Shown here: positions 14,099 through 20,968 of the stretch, in pieces
How positions within the stretch are numbered: the first letter of the stretch is position 1
Layout: the number at the start of each line of letters is the position of its first letter
Origin: a virus
Length of the DNA: 20,968 bases
Strand: one strand, 5' to 3'
Virus record (IMG/VR): IMGVR_UViG_3300020439_000105
Coordinates: 1 to 20,968 of that record
Made by a program: the position numbers and the translations under genes
The notes under the pieces: model-generated
What the model was told of the DNA's origin: nothing
What the model saw: the letters and a program-made list of their open reading frames with translations, nothing else
Database searches by the model: none

Positions 14099-14335
14099 TT
14101 AGTTTGTAAATGCGACTACAGTTGCTTTGACACTGGCGGTCGCACCAATAGCTGCGCCAATTTCTTTTTCAATAATAATTGATGTATTGGCAAACAAAGT
14201 GAATGACGCTGGAGTTGCATTAGCAACTGTCACAACTTCAGTAGATCCAGTGTTAACCAATCTAACAAGTCTTGCTTCTGCAATACTTGCTTCACCTGCT
14301 GCTTTTTCAGTAGCTAATGGTTTGACGATCATCAT
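14099..14335 (-). CDS. Small hypothetical protein, 78 aa, in the gp68 position
   Basis: It lies between the gp67-like gene and gp21, where T4 has prohead core protein gp68, but the sequence is not gp68-like. It starts MMIVKPLATEKAA and continues as alternating hydrophobic strands (ARLVRLVNTGSTEVVTVANA, SFTLFANTSIIIEKE, ASVKATVVAFTN), low in aromatic residues and rich in Ala, Val and Thr, suggesting a small beta sandwich. This could be a capsid decoration or core accessory protein. The ATG overlaps the upstream stop (ATGA), and the second ATG is an alternative start. Confidence 0.82.
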   Translation of the reverse strand: MMIVKPLATEKAAGEASIAEARLVRLVNTGSTEVVTVANATPASFTLFANTSIIIEKEIGAAIGATASVKATVVAFTN

Positions 14336-14499
14336 TCTTCTGATTCCTCTACTTCGATTTCATCAAACATAGATGCTCCGACTGCTGGACGAAGAGATTG
14401 AATTCTCTCTGCCGCCTTTCCATACAGAACGTCTTTCAGTTTGTCACTAATATCGGAAGCAGATTCATCGGCACCGATTAAATTTACAATTTCTTCCAT
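14332..14499 (-). CDS. 67: Prohead core protein, gp67-like (55 aa)
   Basis: The short translation is MEEIVNLIGADESASDISDK, then a helical LKDVLYGKAAERI, then SMFDEIEVEESEE at the C-terminus. Position directly between portal gp20 and the gp21 cluster, small size, helical middle and acidic tail all fit the T4 gp67 (PIP) core protein. A TATAAATA promoter lies 26 bases upstream, overlapping the portal stop codon, and the stop overlaps the next ATG. T4 gp67 is somewhat longer (about 80 aa). The assignment rests mainly on gene order. Confidence 0.78.
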   Translation of the reverse strand: MEEIVNLIGADESASDISDKLKDVLYGKAAERIQSLRPAVGASMFDEIEVEESEE

Positions 14500-14524
14500 G
14501 AAAAATTAATATAACTATATTTTC

Positions 14525-14532
14525 TATTTATA
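14525..14532 (-). promoter_or_regulatory. Late promoter TATAAATA for gp67-gp21
   Basis: A perfect late octamer that contains the TAA stop codon of the portal gene (ATA TAA ATA). It lies 26 bases upstream of the gp67-like start. Confidence 0.8.
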
Positions 14533-16186
14533 TCTCGGCAGCTTTGCCGTCCGCATCAGTAATTCCACCATTTATTTCTGGTTCCATAGGAACATCTCCA
14601 AGCATTTCTCCACCATCTTCACCTTCTGCTGGTAATGGCTCTCCCGTAACAGGATCTATAGAACTTGGGTCTGGAATGATTCCATTTTCAATTTCCTTTT
14701 CAATTTGATCGTCCATTTCTTCAATTTCAGAATCAGTTTGACGAAGAACTTTCTTACGTACCCATTCTGTAGAATAGTACTTTCCAATATAAGGTTCAAT
14801 AGTTGCTAAGATACCAAGACGCTCATTAAGCATTTCAGTTTCTTTTAATTCAGCAAACTGATTATCATATAAGAAATCATATTGAATATGATCGCTGATT
14901 GTATCCCAATCTTCTAATGATACAATATTTTTGAGAATCAATTGTGTCTTCAGCATGTCATTAAACATTTGAGCAAATCTCTTTCTCAAACGTCCGACAA
15001 ACTTGGAAAACTTAAGTTCGTCTCTCAAAATTTCAGAAGAACGGCCAAGATTGAATCCCCCATCAGCAGCAATTCTTGATTCTGGAACCCCAAGTGACCT
15101 GTAAAGTTTCTTTTGGAAGTACTCAATATCAGAAAGTTCGCCAAGATTTTGACCACCAGGAAGTGTAGAAATTTCAGTTCCTCTACCACCTTCACGGCGA
15201 GGTAACCAAAAATCTTCAAGCATACTCATATGCTTGCGGTCATCACGAACTTCACCAGTGTTTGCATCATATATTTGTTTGTTACGATAACGCATCATAA
15301 CATCACGAAGATATTGTTCTGCCTTTACTTTTGGGAGATTGCCAACATCAATATAGAAAATACGACGTTCTGGTGCTCTTGATAATCTATAAATCACCAA
15401 AGAATCTTCAATCATACGAAGTTGATTGAGTGCTTTGATTGCCTTATGTAAATATGAAAGAATCGATCCCTTATTTCTATCTACAAGACCTGAAGTGCAA
15501 TATGTAATTGCATCTTTGGCAATTTTAGTTCCTTTAGTTCCACCACCACCATTCATAACTCCAGTAGGATAATTTGGTTTTGGGGTAAATACAAAGTATT
15601 CTTCAATTTCAGGTGCAATTGCAGTATTATTTTTTTGTCCTGGAATATTTGGTCCTATAAGATTTTTATCTTTTTTCTTTTCTTGGCGGACAAACCGCAT
15701 CTTCATCGGATCAATATATCTTAATTCTTTAATTCCTTCCTGGGGATTTTTTAGATCAATTACTTTATGATAATAAAGTCTTCCATCAACATACCAATTT
15801 CTAAAAATTTCATGCGATTTTTTATCAAAATCTAAAAGTTCTTTAATATATTTGAATTCTTGTCTAATTGCTTTTTTTAATTTATCTGTTGCATTCAGAT
15901 TTGAAAGTTCTATCTCTATAGGAGAATCGTAAAGGTCACTAACGAGTGCCTCATTTACAACATCTTCTATAGCATTGTCGCACTCTGGGTGCAACGACAT
16001 TTCTCTATATCTTTTAATTAAATCAAATTCTGTTCTATATTGCCCTTCAATATCTACATACGAACCATAAAATCCACTGCTTATATAGTTGTCAACCCCG
16101 TCCTCATTATTTTGAGGAACGGGGGAAACTATACCTTTGGATTTTTTTTCTGTATCCTCAATAGAAAAACCAAAAAGTTTTGCCAT
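14528..16186 (-). CDS. 20: Portal vertex protein gp20
   Basis: A 552-aa protein; T4 gp20 has 524 aa. The N-terminus reads MAKLFGFSIEDTEKKSKGIV. Conserved T4-like portal segments include YREMSLHPECDNAIEDVVNE, KSHEIFRNWYVDGRLYYHKV, KELRYIDPMKMRFVR, RAPERRIFYIDVGNLPK, and SLGVPESRIAADGGFNLGR. The C-terminal 60 residues are Glu/Gly/Pro-rich. The dodecameric portal nucleates prohead assembly, serves as the DNA gateway and binds terminase gp17 during packaging. The ATG follows gp19 by 32 bases with only a degenerate late-like octamer (GCTAAATA at 16223-16216) between. The cyanophage g20 gene is a widely used marker for this virus group. Confidence 0.96.
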   Translation of the reverse strand: MAKLFGFSIEDTEKKSKGIVSPVPQNNEDGVDNYISSGFYGSYVDIEGQYRTEFDLIKRYREMSLHPECDNAIEDVVNEALVSDLYDSPIEIELSNLNATDKLKKAIRQEFKYIKELLDFDKKSHEIFRNWYVDGRLYYHKVIDLKNPQEGIKELRYIDPMKMRFVRQEKKKDKNLIGPNIPGQKNNTAIAPEIEEYFVFTPKPNYPTGVMNGGGGTKGTKIAKDAITYCTSGLVDRNKGSILSYLHKAIKALNQLRMIEDSLVIYRLSRAPERRIFYIDVGNLPKVKAEQYLRDVMMRYRNKQIYDANTGEVRDDRKHMSMLEDFWLPRREGGRGTEISTLPGGQNLGELSDIEYFQKKLYRSLGVPESRIAADGGFNLGRSSEILRDELKFSKFVGRLRKRFAQMFNDMLKTQLILKNIVSLEDWDTISDHIQYDFLYDNQFAELKETEMLNERLGILATIEPYIGKYYSTEWVRKKVLRQTDSEIEEMDDQIEKEIENGIIPDPSSIDPVTGEPLPAEGEDGGEMLGDVPMEPEINGGITDADGKAAEI

Positions 16187-16218
16187 AGTATAAACTGACT
16201 AGACTGTTATTTTACTAT

Positions 16219-16818
16219 TTAGCTGATGTCTTCTCCACCTGCTTGAGCGTCAGTTCCTCTAAATGCTTCCCAATAATGGACTTGCATTTCTACGGTAAAC
16301 TCTTGGATCGTATCAGTAGTCTCATAATTCAAATCAATCGTAGAGATATTCGTTGGGAAAATATCCCAGAACTTATAAGATCTGAGAACTCCTCCATTAC
16401 GATCAAGTTGCTTAACTGTTGCATCCTTATAGTAAGTATTTGGATCAGTAAGTCCAGTTGCATCAGTCATTTTGTTGATTTTATTCATCCACTTTTCAAA
16501 AGCAGAACGAATCGAGAAATCAACATCATTAATGACAGTAATTGTCCAAGTTTCAAATGTTCTATCACCTGCTACTTTCAGAATACGACCTCTGAAAGGA
16601 ACATCAACAGAAGCAATTGTAGAGGCAGGCAATGCTGCTGCCTTTACAAGGAATCTGGACTTTTCAAGAACTTCTGACTGATTAGCAGGTTTTGCTGCAT
16701 CAGGGAATGCTAATACTACTTCAAATAGATTGGGTCTTGCACCACCACCAGATAACTTACTCTTAAAATCACTAATTGTTCTTACTGGTGAGGTATTACG
16801 TTGTTGGCGACTAGGCAT
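16219..16818 (-). CDS. 19: Tail tube protein gp19
   Basis: A 199-aa protein (T4 gp19 has 163 aa) located between sheath and portal as in T4. Signature segments are SKLSGGGARPNLFEVVLAFP, AAALPASTIASVDVPFRGR, FETWTITVINDVDFSIR and the C-terminal DIFPTNISTIDLNYETTD. It forms the inner tube of the contractile tail. A GAGG ribosome-binding motif lies about 10 bases before the ATG. It follows the sheath gene by 19 bases, so it shares the gp18 promoter. Confidence 0.93.
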   Translation of the reverse strand: MPSRQQRNTSPVRTISDFKSKLSGGGARPNLFEVVLAFPDAAKPANQSEVLEKSRFLVKAAALPASTIASVDVPFRGRILKVAGDRTFETWTITVINDVDFSIRSAFEKWMNKINKMTDATGLTDPNTYYKDATVKQLDRNGGVLRSYKFWDIFPTNISTIDLNYETTDTIQEFTVEMQVHYWEAFRGTDAQAGGEDIS

Positions 16819-16837
16819 TTTTCTTTAATCCTCTAAA

Positions 16838-19561
16838 TTAAACGTTACCGATGACTTCATCAAACGAAACGCCAGATCTGGTGGCGACAAACGAAAGACC
16901 AATAAAGTTAATTGATCTTGCGGGTTTGATATAAATGTCAGCCACAAACTCATTATTGTCTATGACTGCACCTGTGTTATTTGTTTCGTCGCAAATAACT
17001 ACATAATCTTGAATACCTCTCTTCGCTTGAACATCACGAAGGAAAGGTTCAACAACGTTTACAAAGTTAGTTCTTGTAATTTCATCGTTGAATTCAAAGA
17101 GTTGATCTTTTGCAGCGGCAGAAATTGCATCTTCAAGATAGATAAACAAACGACGAACGTTGATTCTATCGAATGCAGATGCCTTAGCAAGTCCTGTCTT
17201 ATCACCAAAAAGAACAATACCAGCACCAGGTGAGAAGATAACTGAATTAACTCTTTCAGAATACAGGCGATCTCTTTGAGATTGATTTGGATTGTATGCC
17301 AACTTGACTGCATTCAGAATTGCACCTCTTGAGGTTCCTGCAGGAGAGAACCAGGGGAAGTTGTCAATATCATTACGAGCACACAGTCCAGCAATATCTC
17401 CGTTCAAAGGAACATAGCGGAAAGTATTTGCAAATCTATCGTACATATACTTATATCCACTATCAAATACTGCATAAGATGAAGAAGGAATCATGGAATA
17501 GTAAGCGAGTACATTATTTGTAATCGTCTCGTCACTTCTTAAAACATTTGATGCTCCATCACCAGATTCACTTAGGAATGCTCCTCTATATGGGGAGATG
17601 AACGCTACTGCATCTTTTCTTTGTCCTGCGACACTAATTAAAAGACTTGCTAAAGATGCTGCCTTTTCTTTGCTATAATTTGCAGAACCCATAATAAGAA
17701 AATCTACATCATATTTCTCTTTATTAATGAAGAGATTATATCCAATAGTAATTTTACTCAAATCTGGAGCAAGTGCTCCATCGGAACCAATAATTGATCC
17801 ACCATCATAATTAGTACCACCACTCAATTCATAATTATGTGTTCCTGCACCACCAAAGATAATTGGACCACTCGAACTATCTTCAGTATCTTGATCCCAT
17901 GAAAAATCAGTTGATGCCGTGTAACCGGAACTAAATCCGGAAGCAACAACACCTGCAGGTGAAGATCCGCCAAATACATATGCCGAATTTGTCTTCAGAT
18001 ATGATCTCCAGTAAGATGGTGATCCAACAGAATACTGTGAATCTGTTGCTTTAGAGAGATTTAAATGCTTCTCTAAAATTGTTCCTGCATTTCCGGTGAT
18101 TTTTCCTTCACCATCAATAATTACAACGTGAATCTCGTCGAATCTCGATCCTCTTTCTGCAGCATACTCAGAAGTACCTGGTCTATCTGCTATTTGATTC
18201 CAAGGAACAGTCTTTACAATTCTTGTATCACCTACTGTCTCTCTAGAAATTGAAAGAGTTTGTTCATCATACCAGTCTTTAGCACCAGTTGGAGTTACTT
18301 CACTAGTTGCACCATTTAAGAAAGATGTTACAGAAACAAATTCTCCACCAACCTGCAAAAATCCACCAGCGTTAACTTTATCAGAAACATCAGAAGCAGT
18401 ATTTAACTTAACTTCCGTGCCGGTATCAGAAACCTCTTCTGTTACTGTAGCAATACCACCATATTTCTTGAGATACTTAACTGATGTACCATCAGTATGA
18501 TCTGCACCAGGTGTTCCTTCTGCTTCTCTTGTAACTCCGGAAATTTGACCGTTTCCTAGAGTTGCTCCACTAAGAGAAATGAGTTCATTTCCAATAACTA
18601 AGAAATCATTAGCAGTAAATGCTTCTGTGAACCCAGCAGTTGCAATACCAATAACTTCTGCACCATCTGCCAAAGATGCACCACCTTGCATATCAAGAGT
18701 TAAGGTTGACTCCAAATGATATGAAGTAATTGCGACACCTGCAGAAATTGTTGCCGCAGTTTCTCCTAAAACACCCCTTGTAACTTGAACGGAGGTTGTT
18801 CCTGCACCTGCACCGACAACAGAAATTGCATGTCCAGATCTAAATCTATACGTACCGTTATAGGTGTAATCTTGAGAAGTTTCGACAGCTGATGAACCGG
18901 TACCAACTACGCGAGAAATAAATTTGACATAGATTTCATTCTTTTCAACATCCTTTCCAGTTACAATACCTTTAAAATCGCCGGTAAGATCCGTTGTATC
19001 TCCATTACCAATAATTAAATTATCTTCAGTAAATGGAGTTGTAGATTGTCTTACCCCATCACCAGTACTAATACCAGCAATATCACCTGCTTCTAATGTG
19101 AGAATCTGATCTGCCTTTGAGTCAATAACACCAACTCTAATTCCGTTTGCCCAGGATCCTGGATTCCTAGCAACTACGAATTTTCCGTTAATGGTGTTTG
19201 TATCATATTGTTTGATTTCATAATCTTCAACACTTTTGACCTTGATACTCGATGATATACCAGTATTTGCAAAAGCGTTTGCTAAGTTGTCAGAATCTGA
19301 TCTAACAACACTCATCTGAGCACCATATGCAAGATATGATGACGCAGTTAACCAATGCTCATAGTGGTTATCGTTATTGTAAGGCTTACCGAAATTATCG
19401 AGTAAATCCTTTTCTGATCCGATGATAAGTGGAAGATCTACTGGACCCTGTGCAAAAGGTGCAACAAGGCCACCAATATTAGCGGAAGAAGGATCAACTC
19501 TTCCAACGGTGAGATCAACTTCCCTTACTTTAATTCCAGGAGATGCTAAATTTACTGGCAT
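16838..19561 (-). CDS. 18: Tail sheath protein gp18, enlarged
   Basis: A 907-aa sheath, well above the 659 aa of T4 gp18. The N-terminus (VNLASPGIKVREVDLTVG) and the C-terminal half from about 600 (ITIGYNLFINKEKYDVDFLI, GIVLFGDKTGLAKASAFDRI, FIYLEDAISAAAKDQLFEFN) are the conserved, inter-subunit parts. Residues about 150-455 look like an insertion built of repeated small beta modules with GNE/GGE turns and RGxxGE/REaeGT motifs; a second Gly/Ser-rich variable part covers about 530-600. The insertion should be on the outside of the tail. A GAGGGA ribosome-binding site and a CATAAATA late promoter precede it. Confidence 0.95.
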   Translation of the reverse strand: MPVNLASPGIKVREVDLTVGRVDPSSANIGGLVAPFAQGPVDLPLIIGSEKDLLDNFGKPYNNDNHYEHWLTASSYLAYGAQMSVVRSDSDNLANAFANTGISSSIKVKSVEDYEIKQYDTNTINGKFVVARNPGSWANGIRVGVIDSKADQILTLEAGDIAGISTGDGVRQSTTPFTEDNLIIGNGDTTDLTGDFKGIVTGKDVEKNEIYVKFISRVVGTGSSAVETSQDYTYNGTYRFRSGHAISVVGAGAGTTSVQVTRGVLGETAATISAGVAITSYHLESTLTLDMQGGASLADGAEVIGIATAGFTEAFTANDFLVIGNELISLSGATLGNGQISGVTREAEGTPGADHTDGTSVKYLKKYGGIATVTEEVSDTGTEVKLNTASDVSDKVNAGGFLQVGGEFVSVTSFLNGATSEVTPTGAKDWYDEQTLSISRETVGDTRIVKTVPWNQIADRPGTSEYAAERGSRFDEIHVVIIDGEGKITGNAGTILEKHLNLSKATDSQYSVGSPSYWRSYLKTNSAYVFGGSSPAGVVASGFSSGYTASTDFSWDQDTEDSSSGPIIFGGAGTHNYELSGGTNYDGGSIIGSDGALAPDLSKITIGYNLFINKEKYDVDFLIMGSANYSKEKAASLASLLISVAGQRKDAVAFISPYRGAFLSESGDGASNVLRSDETITNNVLAYYSMIPSSSYAVFDSGYKYMYDRFANTFRYVPLNGDIAGLCARNDIDNFPWFSPAGTSRGAILNAVKLAYNPNQSQRDRLYSERVNSVIFSPGAGIVLFGDKTGLAKASAFDRINVRRLFIYLEDAISAAAKDQLFEFNDEITRTNFVNVVEPFLRDVQAKRGIQDYVVICDETNNTGAVIDNNEFVADIYIKPARSINFIGLSFVATRSGVSFDEVIGNV

Positions 19562-19596
19562 CTTGTTTTCCCTCGCAATCCAGATTTAACTAAAAA

Positions 19597-19604
19597 TATT
19601 TATG
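19597..19604 (-). promoter_or_regulatory. Late promoter CATAAATA for gp18-gp19-gp20
   Basis: CATAAATA on the minus strand matches seven of eight bases of the late consensus and lies 36 bases upstream of the gp18 ATG, in the 84-base gap after the zinc-ribbon gene. Confidence 0.7.
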
Positions 19605-19645
19605 GAAAAGGGTATTTTCAGCGGGGAAACGATGCATGAACAATA

Positions 19646-19876
19646 CTACCAGTCAGGATACTCCCACTTATCAAAAACTTTATTTGACATTCTATTTGCT
19701 GTAACTCTTATTACTGTACATTCTTTACATTCATAAGAATATGCTGATGCCGAAGTTCTATCCTTTCTAGTTCTATAAAAGTCATTCAATAAGTTTTTAA
19801 TTATTCCACATGAACGACATTTTCTATCGAGAAATAATAGATGTTCTAGTTCAACTTGATCATCAAAATCCATCAT
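19646..19876 (-). CDS. Small zinc-ribbon protein between gp17 and gp18
   Basis: A 76-aa protein with two CxxC pairs: CRSC at 20-23 and CKEC at 50-53, separated by 26 residues that include NDFYRTRKDRTS. This spacing suggests a treble-clef or zinc-ribbon, as in the metal-binding half of some HNH or endonuclease VII-like proteins, but no HNH catalytic His is evident. The ATG overlaps the terminase stop by ATGA, so it is translated with gp17 and may assist packaging; similar small proteins occur near terminase in cyanophages as far as I recall. Confidence 0.8.
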   Translation of the reverse strand: MMDFDDQVELEHLLFLDRKCRSCGIIKNLLNDFYRTRKDRTSASAYSYECKECTVIRVTANRMSNKVFDKWEYPDW

Positions 19877-20968
19877 CTATAGTCCCACATATATGACATG
19901 TCTCCATATTCATCAGTATGCCATCTATCTCCGCTAGAATCTACAAATGATTCCATATTTGAGATGCCATCTTCAATAAATCCAAAAGGTGCCATATCCT
20001 GCTCTATCTGATTCTTTTGCTCCTCATATATTCTTTTACGAACATCATTTTCGGTCATTTCTTTGAAATAGTCTTGTGCAACCAACCAAGAAAAAATGAC
20101 TAAGCACATTGCAAGATCATCATTACATCCTTCTTCAGCTTCAAATGAATTTCCTTTTTGTGCAAAAGTCGTTAACTCTGAAATTACTTCATAGTCTGTA
20201 GTGATCAACTTATCATCTTCAATTAAAGTTTTTAAATTTGAACATCCTAACTTTTTGACTGAAGAAGTTGTTCTTACTCCAAGTTGAGATTTTTTTCCAC
20301 TAAAACCAGATCCAACAACTTGCCCGTTTCTTCCTCTCATAGCACACATGAGAATATTTTCATATTCCAAATCATATTGGAGAATACTCGCAACTTGATC
20401 TCCAATATCATTTACTTCTATCAACAACCAAGATTCATTATATCCCATCGCGACATCATAAATGACGCTTGGAAATAACATGGGTTTAATTTCATTATTC
20501 CTGTACTTTCCTACTACTTTATAAGGAAATTCTGTTATATCAAAGATAATAAAAGCAGAATAATCGTTTCCTAGTCCACGAGCAACATCAACTGTAATTA
20601 AATAATTGTGCCCATCTATTGGATTTTCGTATATATCTAGTCCTGCATTTCTTTGTATTGGATCTTCATATGCTAATGCTTTCAACTTTGCTGGCGCAAT
20701 AAGAGTATTAACTGATCCTAAAAATTCGCACTCAAACTCAACACGAAACTGTTCTTCAGAAGTGTTTGCAATAGTCTGTTCCTTCCATACAACGTCTCTT
20801 CCAGGAACTTCTGACCAATGAACTTCTGTTGGGATATATTCATTCTTATTTCTTTCCGCATCATGCCACATACGGTAGAAGTGATTCATACCATGTGGAG
20901 TGGATACAATAATTACTTTGGTGTTTTTACCAGAAGTAATAGTAGGATAAACAGATGCAAAGAACGAG
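19873..20968 (-). CDS. 17: Terminase large subunit gp17 (partial, 5' end outside window)
   Basis: The frame is open to the right edge and gives 364 residues of the C-terminal part. The edge sequence SFFASVYPTITSGKNTKVII followed by STPHGMNHFY contains the ATPase coupling motif (T4 VSTPNGMNHFY). The nuclease domain is complete: first acidic residue in ITVDVARGLGNDYSA, a glutamate in LLIEVNDIGDQVA, and the last in GCNDDLAMCLVIFSW, matching the D-E-D triad of T4 gp17 (D401, E458, D542). It pumps DNA into the prohead through gp20 and cuts the concatemer. The N-terminal ATPase Walker motifs are outside the window. Confidence 0.96.
   Translation of the reverse strand, partial: SFFASVYPTITSGKNTKVIIVSTPHGMNHFYRMWHDAERNKNEYIPTEVHWSEVPGRDVVWKEQTIANTSEEQFRVEFECEFLGSVNTLIAPAKLKALAYEDPIQRNAGLDIYENPIDGHNYLITVDVARGLGNDYSAFIIFDITEFPYKVVGKYRNNEIKPMLFPSVIYDVAMGYNESWLLIEVNDIGDQVASILQYDLEYENILMCAMRGRNGQVVGSGFSGKKSQLGVRTTSSVKKLGCSNLKTLIEDDKLITTDYEVISELTTFAQKGNSFEAEEGCNDDLAMCLVIFSWLVAQDYFKEMTENDVRKRIYEEQKNQIEQDMAPFGFIEDGISNMESFVDSSGDRWHTDEYGDMSYMWDYR

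Noticed and set aside
16216-16223. GCTAAATA as a late promoter for portal gp20
   Set aside because: Only six of eight positions match, with the second position of the octamer wrong; not listed as a feature.

Overview
The window is a stretch of a T4-like myovirus genome, most likely a cyanophage of Synechococcus or Prochlorococcus. Every gene I can support reads on the minus strand, genes are tightly packed (many ATGA or TAATG overlaps, no gap above about 115 bases), and the order read right to left is the classic T4 morphogenesis block: gp17, gp18, gp19, gp20, gp67, gp21, gp22, gp23. A recombination and late-transcription block follows: uvsY, uvsW, gp55, gp47, gp46. A cyanobacterial host is inferred from the CobS-like AAA+ gene known from cyanomyoviruses and from a small protein that looks like the cyanobacterial/plant DUF3110 family. 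No tRNA, CRISPR, integrase or insertion sequence was seen.

Right half (about 10600-20968), virion assembly: partial large terminase; a small CxxC/CxxC protein; a very long tail sheath (907 aa, with an internal insertion of about 300 aa); tail tube; portal; a gp67-like prohead core peptide; an unassigned 78-aa protein; the gp21 prohead protease; the Glu-rich gp22 scaffold with a 45-bp tandem repeat; and the major capsid protein with a visible gp21-type cleavage site. A 51-aa gene and a tube-like tail-completion candidate follow the capsid gene.

Middle (about 3400-10050), recombination and late transcription: UvsY mediator, two tandem paralogous small genes, UvsW helicase, a possible Sm-like protein, late sigma factor gp55 with its own sigma70-type promoter, and the gp47/gp46 Mre11/Rad50-like nuclease separated by the DUF3110-like gene.

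Left end (1-3400): a small basic ORF, a 716-aa CobT-like protein combining an HExxH motif with a von Willebrand A domain, a 99-aa acidic protein with a SAP/HeH-like C-terminus, and the 5' part of a CobS-like AAA+ ATPase. The AAA+ plus VWA pairing suggests a MoxR/CobS-CobT type remodelling machine of unknown substrate.

Regulation: five good late-promoter octamers (NATAAATA) lie before gp18, gp67, gp22, the 51-aa gene and the 99-aa gene, so the window carries both the late sigma factor and its target sites. Two nearly identical intrinsic terminators with a C(UUCG)G loop close the capsid gene and the 99-aa gene, each followed at once by a promoter-like element. All family calls were made by eye from motifs and gene order; no database search was run.
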